Shown here in pieces: positions 1-7,862 of a stretch of 64,000 nucleotides of DNA. Each line of letters starts with the position of its first letter. Within the stretch, counting starts at the first letter, position 1. A program made the position numbers and the translations under genes. The notes below the pieces were generated by a model. It was not told where the DNA came from. It made no database searches and saw only the letters and a program-made list of their open reading frames with translations. Origin of the DNA: Paraliobacillus zengyii (GTDB lineage: Bacteria; Bacillota; Bacilli; Bacillales; Amphibacillaceae); NCBI RefSeq assembly GCF_003268595.1, contig NZ_CP029797.1, positions 3,059,501 through 3,123,500 of the forward strand, given 5' to 3'.

Positions 1-408
1 AGTATCAATCGTTATAACAGGAATACCTGCATCCACGGCTTTATTAATCATTGGGGTGAAATCTTCATTCAATGCTTGCACAATAATCCCGTCCACTTTT
101 GATTTAATCGCCATATCAAGAAGTTCCAGTTGTTCCTCTGGATTTGATCGATTTGGTCCATCGTATTCAACAAACACATCGTATATGGACTCTGTCGTTT
201 TTGCTCCATCCCCAACTAAACGCCAATAATCATGATCCATTTCCTCACCGATTAAGGAAAAGTGATAGGTAGGAAGAGATGAAGATGGTCTGGCATTAGT
301 CAATCGCTCATCATAAGTATCCGCTTTCTTATAAAATGAAAAAGAAAAAGCTAGCCCCACAATAAACAATACTAGTAAAAAAATATATAAGTAGGATATG
401 CGTTTCAT
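1..408 (-). CDS. Sugar-binding protein, RbsB/LacI-like fold, 3' part off window
   Basis: The reading frame is open from the ATG at 408 to the window edge (136 codons), so the C-terminal part is missing. An AGGAGG lies five bases before this ATG; a second ATG three bases upstream is too close to it. Residues about 4-23 form one hydrophobic segment without a lipobox cysteine, so the protein is probably membrane-anchored and faces outward. The rest reads like a type I periplasmic sugar-binding fold (DGIIVQALNEDF, then AGIPVITIDT). Such anchored binding proteins often sit beside two-component sensor genes for sugar uptake, but the neighbour is outside the window. The family is clear; the ligand cannot be read. 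Confidence 0.8.
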   Translation of the reverse strand, partial: MKRISYLYIFLLVLFIVGLAFSFSFYKKADTYDERLTNARPSSSLPTYHFSLIGEEMDHDYWRLVGDGAKTTESIYDVFVEYDGPNRSNPEEQLELLDMAIKSKVDGIIVQALNEDFTPMINKAVDAGIPVITIDT

Positions 409-545
409 CATTACCTCCTGGCAGTCAGACATATAAAAAGGAATAATATACCGTCTAATTCTTTCAATTATCGTATCACATTATTGCATTACAAGCACAG
501 GGGTGTTTCAATCTAGTAGATCATAGCAATTACTTTGAATCTTAC

Positions 546-1520
546 TTACACTAAATGAGGCGGACCATATTCTCGTGTTTCTCTCACTATATGACGATTC
601 GATTCAATAAAAGCAATCAATTCTTGAATAGCCTCGGAGTTATACGAAGGATTAACAATATAAAAGGAACAACCCTTTGGTAGTTCAGAAATAAAATATT
701 TTATTTCCTTTCTGTCCGGATTTCCAAATGAGTGACCAACTATTACAAATGTATTCACATCAAAGTGTTGCACACAGTTTGAATAGCTCTTAAATAGATC
801 TTGAATCCATGCTCTTTCTTTATGGTAATTTTCCTGCGTCGGTGGTATTAAGTCCGGTTGTAATCTAAAATCATCTACATCATGATAGGAAACTGTTGTC
901 ACAAAACCTTTTCTATTTGATTTATGTATTTGATTCCCATTCATTCTTGCACTCCAAGTAGAAGTATTATCTTCAGCCGTCCTTAAATCTGGAGCTATTT
1001 CAAAATCAATTGACCCATGTGGCTTGAATAATGGTATGCCGCCTCTTTCATTATTTGTACCAACTCGATGATATCCTGTGATAGGATGTGCTTGCCTAAA
1101 AGCATTCTCTAAAATCAAGTCATAATTAAAAGATATCAAACCGATTATATCTTTTCTATATTTCTTCATCCACATTGTCCATGGCCACTGCACTAAATTA
1201 TATTTATCCATTTCTAATTGAAAAGTCGAATAAGATAGAGCTAGGAATTTCCTTAATTCGGATTCATTCTGCTGGTCATACTTTTTCCAATGGCCAAAAT
1301 CTAAAAATTCATTCATCGCATCAAAATCAGATTGATTATGAGAGAGAGGCATTAACTTATTCTTGATTGTATCCAGCTTATTAATAAACGGATCAAATTT
1401 TATGTTTGGATTATGAAAAGATTTTAATGGTGAGGAGGTATCAAGCTTCAACTGTAAGTAGTGTATCAAATCAACAGATAAACCATTTCCAGCCAAAATA
1501 AACATTCTTCTTTTTCTCAT
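546..1520 (-). CDS. SIR2-like domain protein, lone
   Basis: This 324-residue protein has the landmarks of the bacterial SIR2-like (SIR2_2) family: GNGLS at 11-15 as the nucleotide loop, FNYDLILE at 131-138, the catalytic-type HGS at 168-170, VGHSFG at 261-266 and a strand ending VNPS at 289-292. No transmembrane or DNA-binding part is visible. In bacteria such domains usually bind or hydrolyse NAD and many act in anti-phage abortive infection (Thoeris ThsA, DSR, SIR2-HerA). None of those partners is nearby, so a defence role is inference. The start is supported by AAGGAG eight bases before the ATG. It may be co-transcribed with the HAD gene upstream, although a terminator lies between them. 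Confidence 0.75.
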   Translation of the reverse strand: MRKRRMFILAGNGLSVDLIHYLQLKLDTSSPLKSFHNPNIKFDPFINKLDTIKNKLMPLSHNQSDFDAMNEFLDFGHWKKYDQQNESELRKFLALSYSTFQLEMDKYNLVQWPWTMWMKKYRKDIIGLISFNYDLILENAFRQAHPITGYHRVGTNNERGGIPLFKPHGSIDFEIAPDLRTAEDNTSTWSARMNGNQIHKSNRKGFVTTVSYHDVDDFRLQPDLIPPTQENYHKERAWIQDLFKSYSNCVQHFDVNTFVIVGHSFGNPDRKEIKYFISELPKGCSFYIVNPSYNSEAIQELIAFIESNRHIVRETREYGPPHLV

Positions 1521-1611
1521 AATGATGACTCCTTGTTTTGATTGAGGATATTATATTAGTATCGGAAAAGAACTATTGTCTGTATACATTAAATTAAACT
1601 ACAGATTGATA

Positions 1612-1646
1612 CAATAAAAAATAGGAATCAGTTTTGGACCGATCCC
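1612..1646 (-). terminator. Intrinsic terminator after the HAD gene
   Basis: On the minus strand a 9-bp stem with two G-U pairs (arms at 1646-1638 and 1632-1624, loop CCAAA) is followed by a T-rich run. It lies just downstream of the HAD gene ending at 1680. Confidence 0.6.
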
Positions 1647-1679
1647 TAAAGTGAACATTTAAATGTGGCTTTTTCGATT

Positions 1680-2378
1680 TTACACAAATAATCCTAACAG
1701 CTCTTTTGCACTAAACACTTCTTGATCTGGTTTAAACGGAGCATCAACTGGCAATTCTCTTTTGCGATGATTCATCCAGATTGCATGCCATCCAACTTGT
1801 TTTGCTCCTAAAACATCTTTTTCAAAAGAGTCCCCGATATATACAGTTTTTGTTCTATCAAGCTGGAGCTTTTCTTCGATAATCTGAAAGACTTCTTTTT
1901 TCGGTTTTGCATGACCAAGGGTTCCAGAAATAAAGATATTCTCGACCGGAATCCATTTATTAAGTTTTAACTGCTCAATTTTCCGCTTCTGATGTTGCTC
2001 TTCTCCATTTGTTAGGATCGCAAGCTGTTTACCCTGCTTATAAAGCAAATCCAACAGCTCTTCTATTTCCTCAAACATTGCGATGTTTTGTTGTTCATCA
2101 ACATACGCTTCATGAAAAGCTGCTGCTTTTTTTGTATCTATAGGTATATCAAAATTCTTACAGGCAGCTATAATACGACCCGTTTGCCAATCGAATTCTG
2201 ATATTTCGCCTGCTTCACTTTGATCAAATAAGATCTCACTATATTTACGACTAACTTTGTATATCTGATCAATCTCTTCATATGTAAATGATCCTTCAAA
2301 CATCTTTCTGAACGTATGATGAAAGGATAGCGCTTGATCATATAATGTGTCATCCACATCAAAAATTATTGTGTCCAT
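1680..2378 (-). CDS. HAD-superfamily hydrolase, subfamily IA (YjjG/YfnB-like)
   Basis: A 232-residue soluble phosphatase of the haloacid dehalogenase superfamily. Motif I is DVDDTLYD at about 7-14, motif II is the TNG of LAILTNGE, motif III is the Lys in HAKPKKE and motif IV is GDSFEKD. The helical cap between motifs I and II is the size expected for subfamily IA. Relatives include pyrimidine 5'-nucleotidases and phosphoglycolate phosphatase-like enzymes; the substrate cannot be read here. GAGGAGG precedes the ATG at 2378. It diverges from the second HAD gene at 2521. Confidence 0.85.
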   Translation of the reverse strand: MDTIIFDVDDTLYDQALSFHHTFRKMFEGSFTYEEIDQIYKVSRKYSEILFDQSEAGEISEFDWQTGRIIAACKNFDIPIDTKKAAAFHEAYVDEQQNIAMFEEIEELLDLLYKQGKQLAILTNGEEQHQKRKIEQLKLNKWIPVENIFISGTLGHAKPKKEVFQIIEEKLQLDRTKTVYIGDSFEKDVLGAKQVGWHAIWMNHRKRELPVDAPFKPDQEVFSAKELLGLFV

Positions 2379-2520
2379 TAGAATAGCCTCCTCAACTTCT
2401 TTCTAATATAACACGTATTAATCAGAAAAAATAATCTTGAATTTTTATCATTTCAACCCTTTTTCTTATAAAATCTAGTAGAATTAAAAGAAATGTTGCA
2501 AATAGAAAGGATTAAACTAA

Positions 2521-3321
2521 ATGGCCTATAAAATGATAGTACTAGATTTAGATGACACGTTATTGCGCAATGATCAGACAATTTCTAAGCGCACAAAATT
2601 AGCTTTGATGAATGCACAAGAAAAAGGGATAAAAGTAGTCCTTGCCTCTGGTCGACCAACGTTTGGCATGAAAAAAATTGCCGAAGAACTTTCTTTAGCG
2701 AAATATGGGAGTTATATTCTTTCGTTTAATGGGGGTAAGATAATAAATTGTCATTCTAATGAAGAGTTGTTGAGCAGTACCTTATCTGTAGAAAATATAA
2801 AAAGAATTTATGACCTAAGCCGTCGTGAAGATGTTTTTGTCCATACTTATGTAGGTGATGAACTTATTACAGAAGCCGAGAATCCCTATACAACGATAGA
2901 AGCTGAACTTACTGGACTACCAATAAAATTAGTACCTAATTTTGTAGACTTTGTTTCTGAACCCGTTGTTAAGATCTTAATGGTGGACGCTCCTGATAAA
3001 TTAAAGAATGTTGAAAAAAAACTTCAAGCTGAATTAGCAGAAGAATTTAGTGTGATGCGTTCGAAGCCATACTTTCTAGAATTCACGGAAAAAGGTGTAA
3101 CAAAAGGGACAAGCCTTGACCACTTAATCAAAGCTTGTGGCATTAAACGTGAGGAAGTCATAGCTATCGGTGACAGTTACAATGATCAAGCAATGATTGA
3201 ATTTGCCGGTCTCGGTGTCGCAATGGGAAATTCCCCAGATGACATCAAAGCAATAGCTGATTACGTAACAGACACAAATATGAACGATGGAGTAGCAAAA
3301 GTTGTTGATAAATTTATTTAA
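2521..3321 (+). CDS. Cof-type HAD phosphatase (YidA-like)
   Basis: A 266-residue cytoplasmic phosphatase of the Cof/YidA group (HAD subfamily IIB). The nucleophile motif is LDLDDTLL at about 8-15, LASGRP provides motif II, and the C-terminal GDSYNDQAMIEFAG supplies the metal-binding acid residues. Members dephosphorylate sugar phosphates and related small metabolites with broad specificity. AAAGGA lies nine bases before the ATG. The gene ends only three bases before the inverted repeat of the insertion sequence at 3325, so its own terminator may have been displaced. Confidence 0.85.
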   Translation: MAYKMIVLDLDDTLLRNDQTISKRTKLALMNAQEKGIKVVLASGRPTFGMKKIAEELSLAKYGSYILSFNGGKIINCHSNEELLSSTLSVENIKRIYDLSRREDVFVHTYVGDELITEAENPYTTIEAELTGLPIKLVPNFVDFVSEPVVKILMVDAPDKLKNVEKKLQAELAEEFSVMRSKPYFLEFTEKGVTKGTSLDHLIKACGIKREEVIAIGDSYNDQAMIEFAGLGVAMGNSPDDIKAIADYVTDTNMNDGVAKVVDKFI

Positions 3322-3324
3322 AGG

Positions 3325-3356
3325 GAAGCAGGGGACGGTTCGGGACCAGTGAAAAA
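3325..3356 (+). repeat. Left 32-bp inverted repeat of the IS
   Basis: Begins GAAGCAGGGGACGGTTCGGG and ends CAGTGAAAAA. It is the exact reverse complement of 5058-5089. It begins three bases after the stop codon of the upstream phosphatase gene. Confidence 0.9.
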
Positions 3357-3434
3357 GTCTACGACTTTAACTCAATTATTCAAATTCACTAAAATTTAAT
3401 AAAATCTACCAAATTTTTGCGATATTTCAACGAG

Positions 3435-3496
3435 AAAAAATCCCCTGAATGGTATAATTAGTATGACCAAATACCAAACCATTAGGGGTTTTTTTC
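3435..3496 (+). promoter_or_regulatory. Extended -10 promoter inside a leader hairpin of the transposase
   Basis: TGGTATAAT at 3450-3458 is an extended -10 element; I see no good -35. It lies at the top of a hairpin whose arms (about 3435-3452 and 3479-3496) pair as AATCCCCTGAATGG with CCATTAGGGGTT and end in a T run. The hairpin can stop transcripts entering from outside, while initiation from the internal promoter can escape it, a common way for an IS to stay quiet. Inference from sequence only. Confidence 0.55.
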
Positions 3497-3497
3497 T

Positions 3498-5024
3498 ATG
3501 CTTCGACTAGAGCCAAAACAATTAAGTCTTCACTCTATATTATATAGTAAAATACCAGAAAATCATATACTTAAGATCATTTCAACTGTAGTAGATTTTA
3601 GCTTTATCAATAAATTACTAGAGAACAGTTATTGTAAGCAATTTGGACGACCGGCGAAAGAGCCGGAATTGATGTGCAAACTCCTTTTTCTGCAACATCT
3701 CTATAATTTATCTGACGAGAAAGTTATCGAAGAAGCCGGTTTGAATTTAGCTTACATGTACTTTATCGGTATTAATCCTGAGGACGATCTTCCAGATAAA
3801 AGTCTGCTTTCGAAGTTTAGAACACAGCGTTTAGTAGAAGGCTCGCTTGACGAGATGATTACGGAAATTGTTAGGCAATGTGTAGATAAAGGCATCATTG
3901 AGGGGAAAAGTGTAAGTATAGATGCCACACACATGGAAGCCAACACAATAAAGAAAACACCAGAGCGTCTAATGAAACATTTAGGTAAAAAAATTATTCA
4001 GACCTACGAAGAAGAAACAGAAAAACCATTAGAAAATGTGCCATCGGCACCTAACTATAAAGAAATTGAGGACCACAACGAAGCAAAAACTGTGATGAAG
4101 ACTTATTTGGAAACAGTGATTGATCAAGCAGAAGAAAAGACTTCTGAGAAAGAATCAAAAACGTCAGAAATTATTCAAAAAACAAAAGATATTCTTACTG
4201 ATCCTAAATTTATGCATCAAAAAGGGGTCCGTTCTCTCATTGATGAAGATGCACGAGTTGGTCGTAAAAGTAAAACCCAAGGTTTTTATGGTTATAAAAC
4301 GGAGTTTGTCATGACAACAGATGAACGAATTATTACATCTGTTCGAACCGCGAATGGTGCTTATATGGATGGAAGTTATGCCAAAGAAATGTTGGAAGAA
4401 ACAAAGCGATCTGGTGTGAAGGTGGAAGAAGTCTACGGTGACAAAGCCTATTTCAGAAAGGCAATTCTGAATGTTATAGAAGAAACAATGGCGAAGGCAT
4501 ATATACCAGTAAGTCACTCCGTTTACAGAATAGACGAAAGCGAATATACCTATAATAAAGATTCGGATGAATGGTATTGTAGTCAAGGCAATACGACTGT
4601 AGACAAAAAACGTTACATTTCAAACAGAAAGGATGGAAAAAGAGAAGGCTATAAATATTATTTTGAGCTCAATCAATGTAAAACTTGTCCGTTTCATGAC
4701 CTGTGTACACAAAAGCGTGCAAGAAGAATTCTAACTATTGGGTTGAACACAACAGATTACTATGAGATGTCTCAATATCAGAAGACAGAAGAGTTCAAGG
4801 AAAAATATAAAAAAAGGGCTTCAATTGAAGGTAAAAATGCGGAGCTTAAAAGATTTCACGGCCTATCCAGAGCCAGGGGGTATGGTCTATTAAGTGTGTC
4901 CATACAATCAAAATTAGCTGCAATCGCAGTTAATATGATGAGGATATCAGCAATAGTGTCCTCTTCATATTCATCTGTTTTAATAAAAAAGTACATTTTT
5001 AGAGTTTCATGGTCATTCAGATAA
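3498..5024 (+). CDS. IS1182 family transposase
   Basis: A 508-residue DDE transposase. The N-terminal 100 residues carry the DUF772-type region (GRPAKEPELMCKLLFLQHLY). The DDE core follows, with the SIDATHMEAN strand around residue 140 and GDKAYF around residue 315. A zinc-ribbon-like CKTCPFHDLC lies near residue 395. The C-terminal region has RASIEGKNAELKRFHG, typical of the family. No internal stop or frameshift is present, so the element may be active. The last ~25 residues look like a non-conserved extension. The ATG at 3498 follows the T run of the leader hairpin and no strong ribosome site is seen. Confidence 0.9.
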   Translation: MLRLEPKQLSLHSILYSKIPENHILKIISTVVDFSFINKLLENSYCKQFGRPAKEPELMCKLLFLQHLYNLSDEKVIEEAGLNLAYMYFIGINPEDDLPDKSLLSKFRTQRLVEGSLDEMITEIVRQCVDKGIIEGKSVSIDATHMEANTIKKTPERLMKHLGKKIIQTYEEETEKPLENVPSAPNYKEIEDHNEAKTVMKTYLETVIDQAEEKTSEKESKTSEIIQKTKDILTDPKFMHQKGVRSLIDEDARVGRKSKTQGFYGYKTEFVMTTDERIITSVRTANGAYMDGSYAKEMLEETKRSGVKVEEVYGDKAYFRKAILNVIEETMAKAYIPVSHSVYRIDESEYTYNKDSDEWYCSQGNTTVDKKRYISNRKDGKREGYKYYFELNQCKTCPFHDLCTQKRARRILTIGLNTTDYYEMSQYQKTEEFKEKYKKRASIEGKNAELKRFHGLSRARGYGLLSVSIQSKLAAIAVNMMRISAIVSSSYSSVLIKKYIFRVSWSFR

Positions 5025-5057
5025 AGATTTATTAAGAAACATAGAAAAAAACGCTAG

Positions 5058-5089
5058 TTTTTCACTGGTCCCGAACCGTCCCCTGCTTC
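5058..5089 (-). repeat. Right 32-bp inverted repeat of the IS
   Basis: Exact reverse complement of 3325-3356, reading inward as GAAGCAGGGGACGGTTCGGG and ending CAGTGAAAAA. Confidence 0.9.
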
Positions 5090-5156
5090 ATTGGTTTCTT
5101 TTTTAATAAGAAAGGGAATGTTAATATGAAACACTATTATAGGAAGAAGGTGACTT

Positions 5157-6002
5157 ATGGAAATAACAAACTCTAGCAAGACATCAACAGAACAAGCTAA
5201 AGAAGAATTGAAGCCCTGGATTAGACGCCTTGCAAGAATCGGATATATGGCAAAAGGTTTGGTGTTTGTGATGGTTGGTATATTAACGTTTATGGCAGCG
5301 ATTGGAGTTGGTGGCAACACATCAGGTACACAAGGAATGTTTAGATCTTTAGCTGGAATGCCTTTTGGTGAAATATTACTCTGGCTAATTGTTATTGGGT
5401 TATTATTATATGAAATGTGGTTACTCATTAAAGTTATTGAAGATCCACAAAATAAAGGAAAGGGATTGAAAGGACTTTTTTCACGAGGAGCAAGTTTGGT
5501 AATTGCCATTATATATGGCGGACTTATTTATAGTGCTTTTAAAATAGCTATAAATGCAGGAAGTAGTGGTGGTAATACCGAGAAAACAATAACCGCTAAG
5601 TTATTATCACAACCTTTGGGACAATGGATCATAGTAGCAATTGGAGTAATTATCATTGGTTATGGACTATTAGAGCTTTACAAGGGAGTTACTACAAAGT
5701 TCATCAAAAGATTTCACACAGAGGATATGAGCTCGCATGAATATAAAATTGCTAAGAATGCCGGGAGATTAGGTCTAGCTTCACGAGGAATTGTGTTCTT
5801 TATGATTGGTTTTTTATTTATTAAAACAGCGTGGACTTCTAATTCCGATCAAGTAAAAGGACTAGATGGTGTCCTATCAGAATTATCTCAAGAGCCTTAC
5901 GGACAGTTAATGCTTGCAATAACTGCAATGGGGCTATTCTTATATGGTGTTTACCAAATTGCGAGGGGTAGATATCAACATATGGGCTTAGGAAAATACT
6001 GA
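5157..6002 (+). CDS. DUF1206 family membrane protein
   Basis: A 281-residue integral membrane protein with six predicted helices in three two-helix repeats. Each repeat starts with an Arg/Gly-rich turn: ARIGYMAKGLVF, then FSRGASLVIAI, then LGLASRGIVFF. This is the DUF1206 pattern; no biochemical function is known to me. The ATG at 5157 is preceded by GAAGGTG. The stop codon is one base from the MITE-like repeat at 6004. The reverse-strand frame over its start is a shadow. Confidence 0.85.
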   Translation: MEITNSSKTSTEQAKEELKPWIRRLARIGYMAKGLVFVMVGILTFMAAIGVGGNTSGTQGMFRSLAGMPFGEILLWLIVIGLLLYEMWLLIKVIEDPQNKGKGLKGLFSRGASLVIAIIYGGLIYSAFKIAINAGSSGGNTEKTITAKLLSQPLGQWIIVAIGVIIIGYGLLELYKGVTTKFIKRFHTEDMSSHEYKIAKNAGRLGLASRGIVFFMIGFLFIKTAWTSNSDQVKGLDGVLSELSQEPYGQLMLAITAMGLFLYGVYQIARGRYQHMGLGKY

Positions 6003-6003
6003 T

Positions 6004-6193
6004 GAAGCAGGAGACTGTTCGGAACCAGTGAAAAAGTAGTTATTTTTAAAAACGGTCTATTTTTGGTGTATATAAATGTCTCATCACACGACAAACGTGG
6101 CTTAGAAGCGATTCTATGGCCACGTTTTTTAATTATATTTTTTACTTTGAGAAAGTTGGACTTTATCATCGGTCCCGAACCGTCCCCTGCCTC
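6004..6193 (+). mobile_element. MITE-like element, copy 1 (190 bp)
   Basis: Ends are inverted versions of GAAGCAGGGGACGGTTCGGG (left end with several changes). The interior shares AGTGAAAAAGTAGTTATTTT near the left end and AAGTTGGACTTTATCATCGG near the right end with the opposite-strand copy at 60713-60856. Relative to that copy it carries about 46 extra bases that hold a hairpin with ACGTGG/CCACGT arms. It fills the gap between two convergent genes and holds no ORF. Confidence 0.75.
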
Positions 6194-6197
6194 CAAC

Positions 6198-7595
6198 TTA
6201 ATTAACTTTGAATGCATATTTTTTATTCAATAAAAACGGTCGGTAATAACCATTTATAGTAGACAATGGAAGAACTTCTGGCTTAAGACGAATACCTAGC
6301 GTCTTAATCATATAATCTCGACGTGCTTGTATTCTTCGCCATACATCTGGATAATTTTCTGCAATTTGCTTTCTTAATCCTTCATTAGCTATAGCTATAC
6401 CATCTTCTGCATTTGCTCCACCATATCCAGGAACACTCGGGATGATATCAACCTGGAACAGCATGCCACTCGAAACAGCAATATCTGACCCAGGGTACAT
6501 TGGTGATGACATCCACTCTTCTCCAGCCGTTAAGTGACCGGGATTTAATTTCCAACCATAAACCGATTTAGGAAGAACAGATTCAATTACCTCATACATA
6601 TCTGAACCAGTCATACCAATTTCAATATTTTCATACCAGGCAACATTAGCTGCAAAGTATGGTCGAGCTACTGCTTCCAGATAATCTGAGACATCTTCTG
6701 GTAATTCTTCTGCAGATGTAACCACGTAGCCAGAACGATTAGTAAGCCCACCTTTGAAACCAAGTGTTGATGAAAATTTATCACCAATACTAACCTTTTT
6801 AGCTCTTGGTGCTACAACAGCATTAGTAAAACGATCACCTGTTGCACAGATTGTCTGGACATTATTTGGTTGTCCGTAAGCTGCCAATTCATCAGCTAGC
6901 TCCATTTCAGTCATACCCGGTTCTAGCTTGTCCAGCATTTTCATCATACGTGAAGAGGCTAAGGATGCTCCAAATTCATAATGTGCGATTTCATTAGCAT
7001 TCATATTGACTCGAGCTCCTGTACCGGGATGAATAAAAAGTGAGGTTGCGTTGTACACATGTCCTGCTTCCCCAACAAGTTTTTTAACAGCTTCTACAAT
7101 AAAATATGGTGTATCAAACAGCTGCTCATTTTCATCCATTTCACTTGTAAACATCTTCCACCCAGCTATACCTATTTTCATACCCTTTTCAATGCCAGCA
7201 GATTGAATTAATTCTGAGAATGTCTTACTATTTCCCATAGGTTGATTTGGTAAAGAGAAATGAGGAATAGCAATTGCCTCTACAGGAATTCGACTATATT
7301 GTTGCATGCGAAGCGATTCATTTCCTAATAACATATATGTCTTTCCGCTTTGATGCAAAACCAAGACAGCTTCTTCAAACCTCGGTTCAAATCCTGCGAG
7401 ATAACCAAAGTTAGTACCATGTTCTCGATCTGCATAAACTAAAAGAACATCCATCATTTTCTCTTTCATACGCTCTAACACTTTTTCTTTATGAAGTTGC
7501 ATGGTTTCATCCGTTAGATCAACTGGTTGGGTTGCACTTTCTATTATAGGAGCCGATACCTCTTCATACTTAATCTTCTCTTTATAGTTCATCAT
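6198..7595 (-). CDS. M24 (creatinase/prolidase-fold) family protein lacking metal ligands
   Basis: A 465-residue protein with an N-terminal creatinase-type domain (about 30-180) and a C-terminal pita-bread domain. In metal-dependent M24 peptidases two Asp, one His and two Glu bind the metals. Here the first Asp site reads FSSTLG (274-279), the second reads LTNRSGY (284-290), the His is kept in NPGHLTAG (His354), the first Glu is Asp383 in QVDIIP and only the last Glu is kept (NAEDGI, Glu397). It is therefore unlikely to be an ordinary aminopeptidase; creatinase itself works without metal, so a creatinase-like hydrolase is possible. The tandem ATG start follows AAAGGA by about six bases. Confidence 0.8.
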   Translation of the reverse strand: MMNYKEKIKYEEVSAPIIESATQPVDLTDETMQLHKEKVLERMKEKMMDVLLVYADREHGTNFGYLAGFEPRFEEAVLVLHQSGKTYMLLGNESLRMQQYSRIPVEAIAIPHFSLPNQPMGNSKTFSELIQSAGIEKGMKIGIAGWKMFTSEMDENEQLFDTPYFIVEAVKKLVGEAGHVYNATSLFIHPGTGARVNMNANEIAHYEFGASLASSRMMKMLDKLEPGMTEMELADELAAYGQPNNVQTICATGDRFTNAVVAPRAKKVSIGDKFSSTLGFKGGLTNRSGYVVTSAEELPEDVSDYLEAVARPYFAANVAWYENIEIGMTGSDMYEVIESVLPKSVYGWKLNPGHLTAGEEWMSSPMYPGSDIAVSSGMLFQVDIIPSVPGYGGANAEDGIAIANEGLRKQIAENYPDVWRRIQARRDYMIKTLGIRLKPEVLPLSTINGYYRPFLLNKKYAFKVN

Positions 7596-7834
7596 AAGGC
7601 GTCCTTTCCATTCATTCTCTGATGTTTTGATTCATCTCACGAACTATGTTCATTTGTGGATATTCATTCTTGAATGCCATAATAAAACTCATCACCTGTA
7701 AAATGACACACTTTCTTTATTCAGCATTTCAAATATATCACTGCAACAGGTATAAGACAAATACCTATAATTCCGTAAAAAGTGTCGGTTATTTTCTAAC
7801 TCAAAGAAAATTAAGTTGATAGATAAACCAAAAA

Positions 7835-7861
7835 GAAGCAGAAACCCTGATATCCTGCTTC
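7835..7861 (-). terminator. Palindromic repeat acting as terminator
   Basis: Member of the GAAGCAG...CTGCTTC palindrome family. On the minus strand the stem GAAGCAGGATATC/GTTTCTGCTTC is followed by TTTTTGG, a plausible intrinsic terminator two bases after the stop of the GGDEF gene. Confidence 0.6.
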
Positions 7862-7862
7862 C

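Larger units (their letters stand above)
3325..5089 (+). mobile_element. IS1182-type insertion sequence, intact
   Basis: A 1765-bp unit bounded by perfect 32-bp inverted repeats (3325-3356 and 5058-5089) that encloses one full-length transposase gene. Size and single ORF fit the IS1182 family. I found no convincing direct repeat outside the ends. The same terminal sequence caps the two short elements at 6004-6193 and 60713-60856, so the repeats are either the true IS ends or a pre-existing repeat pair into which the element inserted. Confidence 0.75.

Noticed and set aside
4164..4586. 140-codon minus-strand frame inside the transposase
   Set aside because: Shadow of the transposase gene with no ribosome site or family features.
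3322..5093. Target site duplication flanking the IS
   Set aside because: The bases outside the two 32-bp repeats do not form a convincing direct repeat.
5054..5509. 151-codon minus-strand frame over the IS end and the DUF1206 gene
   Set aside because: It starts inside a clear membrane protein gene on the other strand and ends in the inverted repeat; it is a shadow frame.
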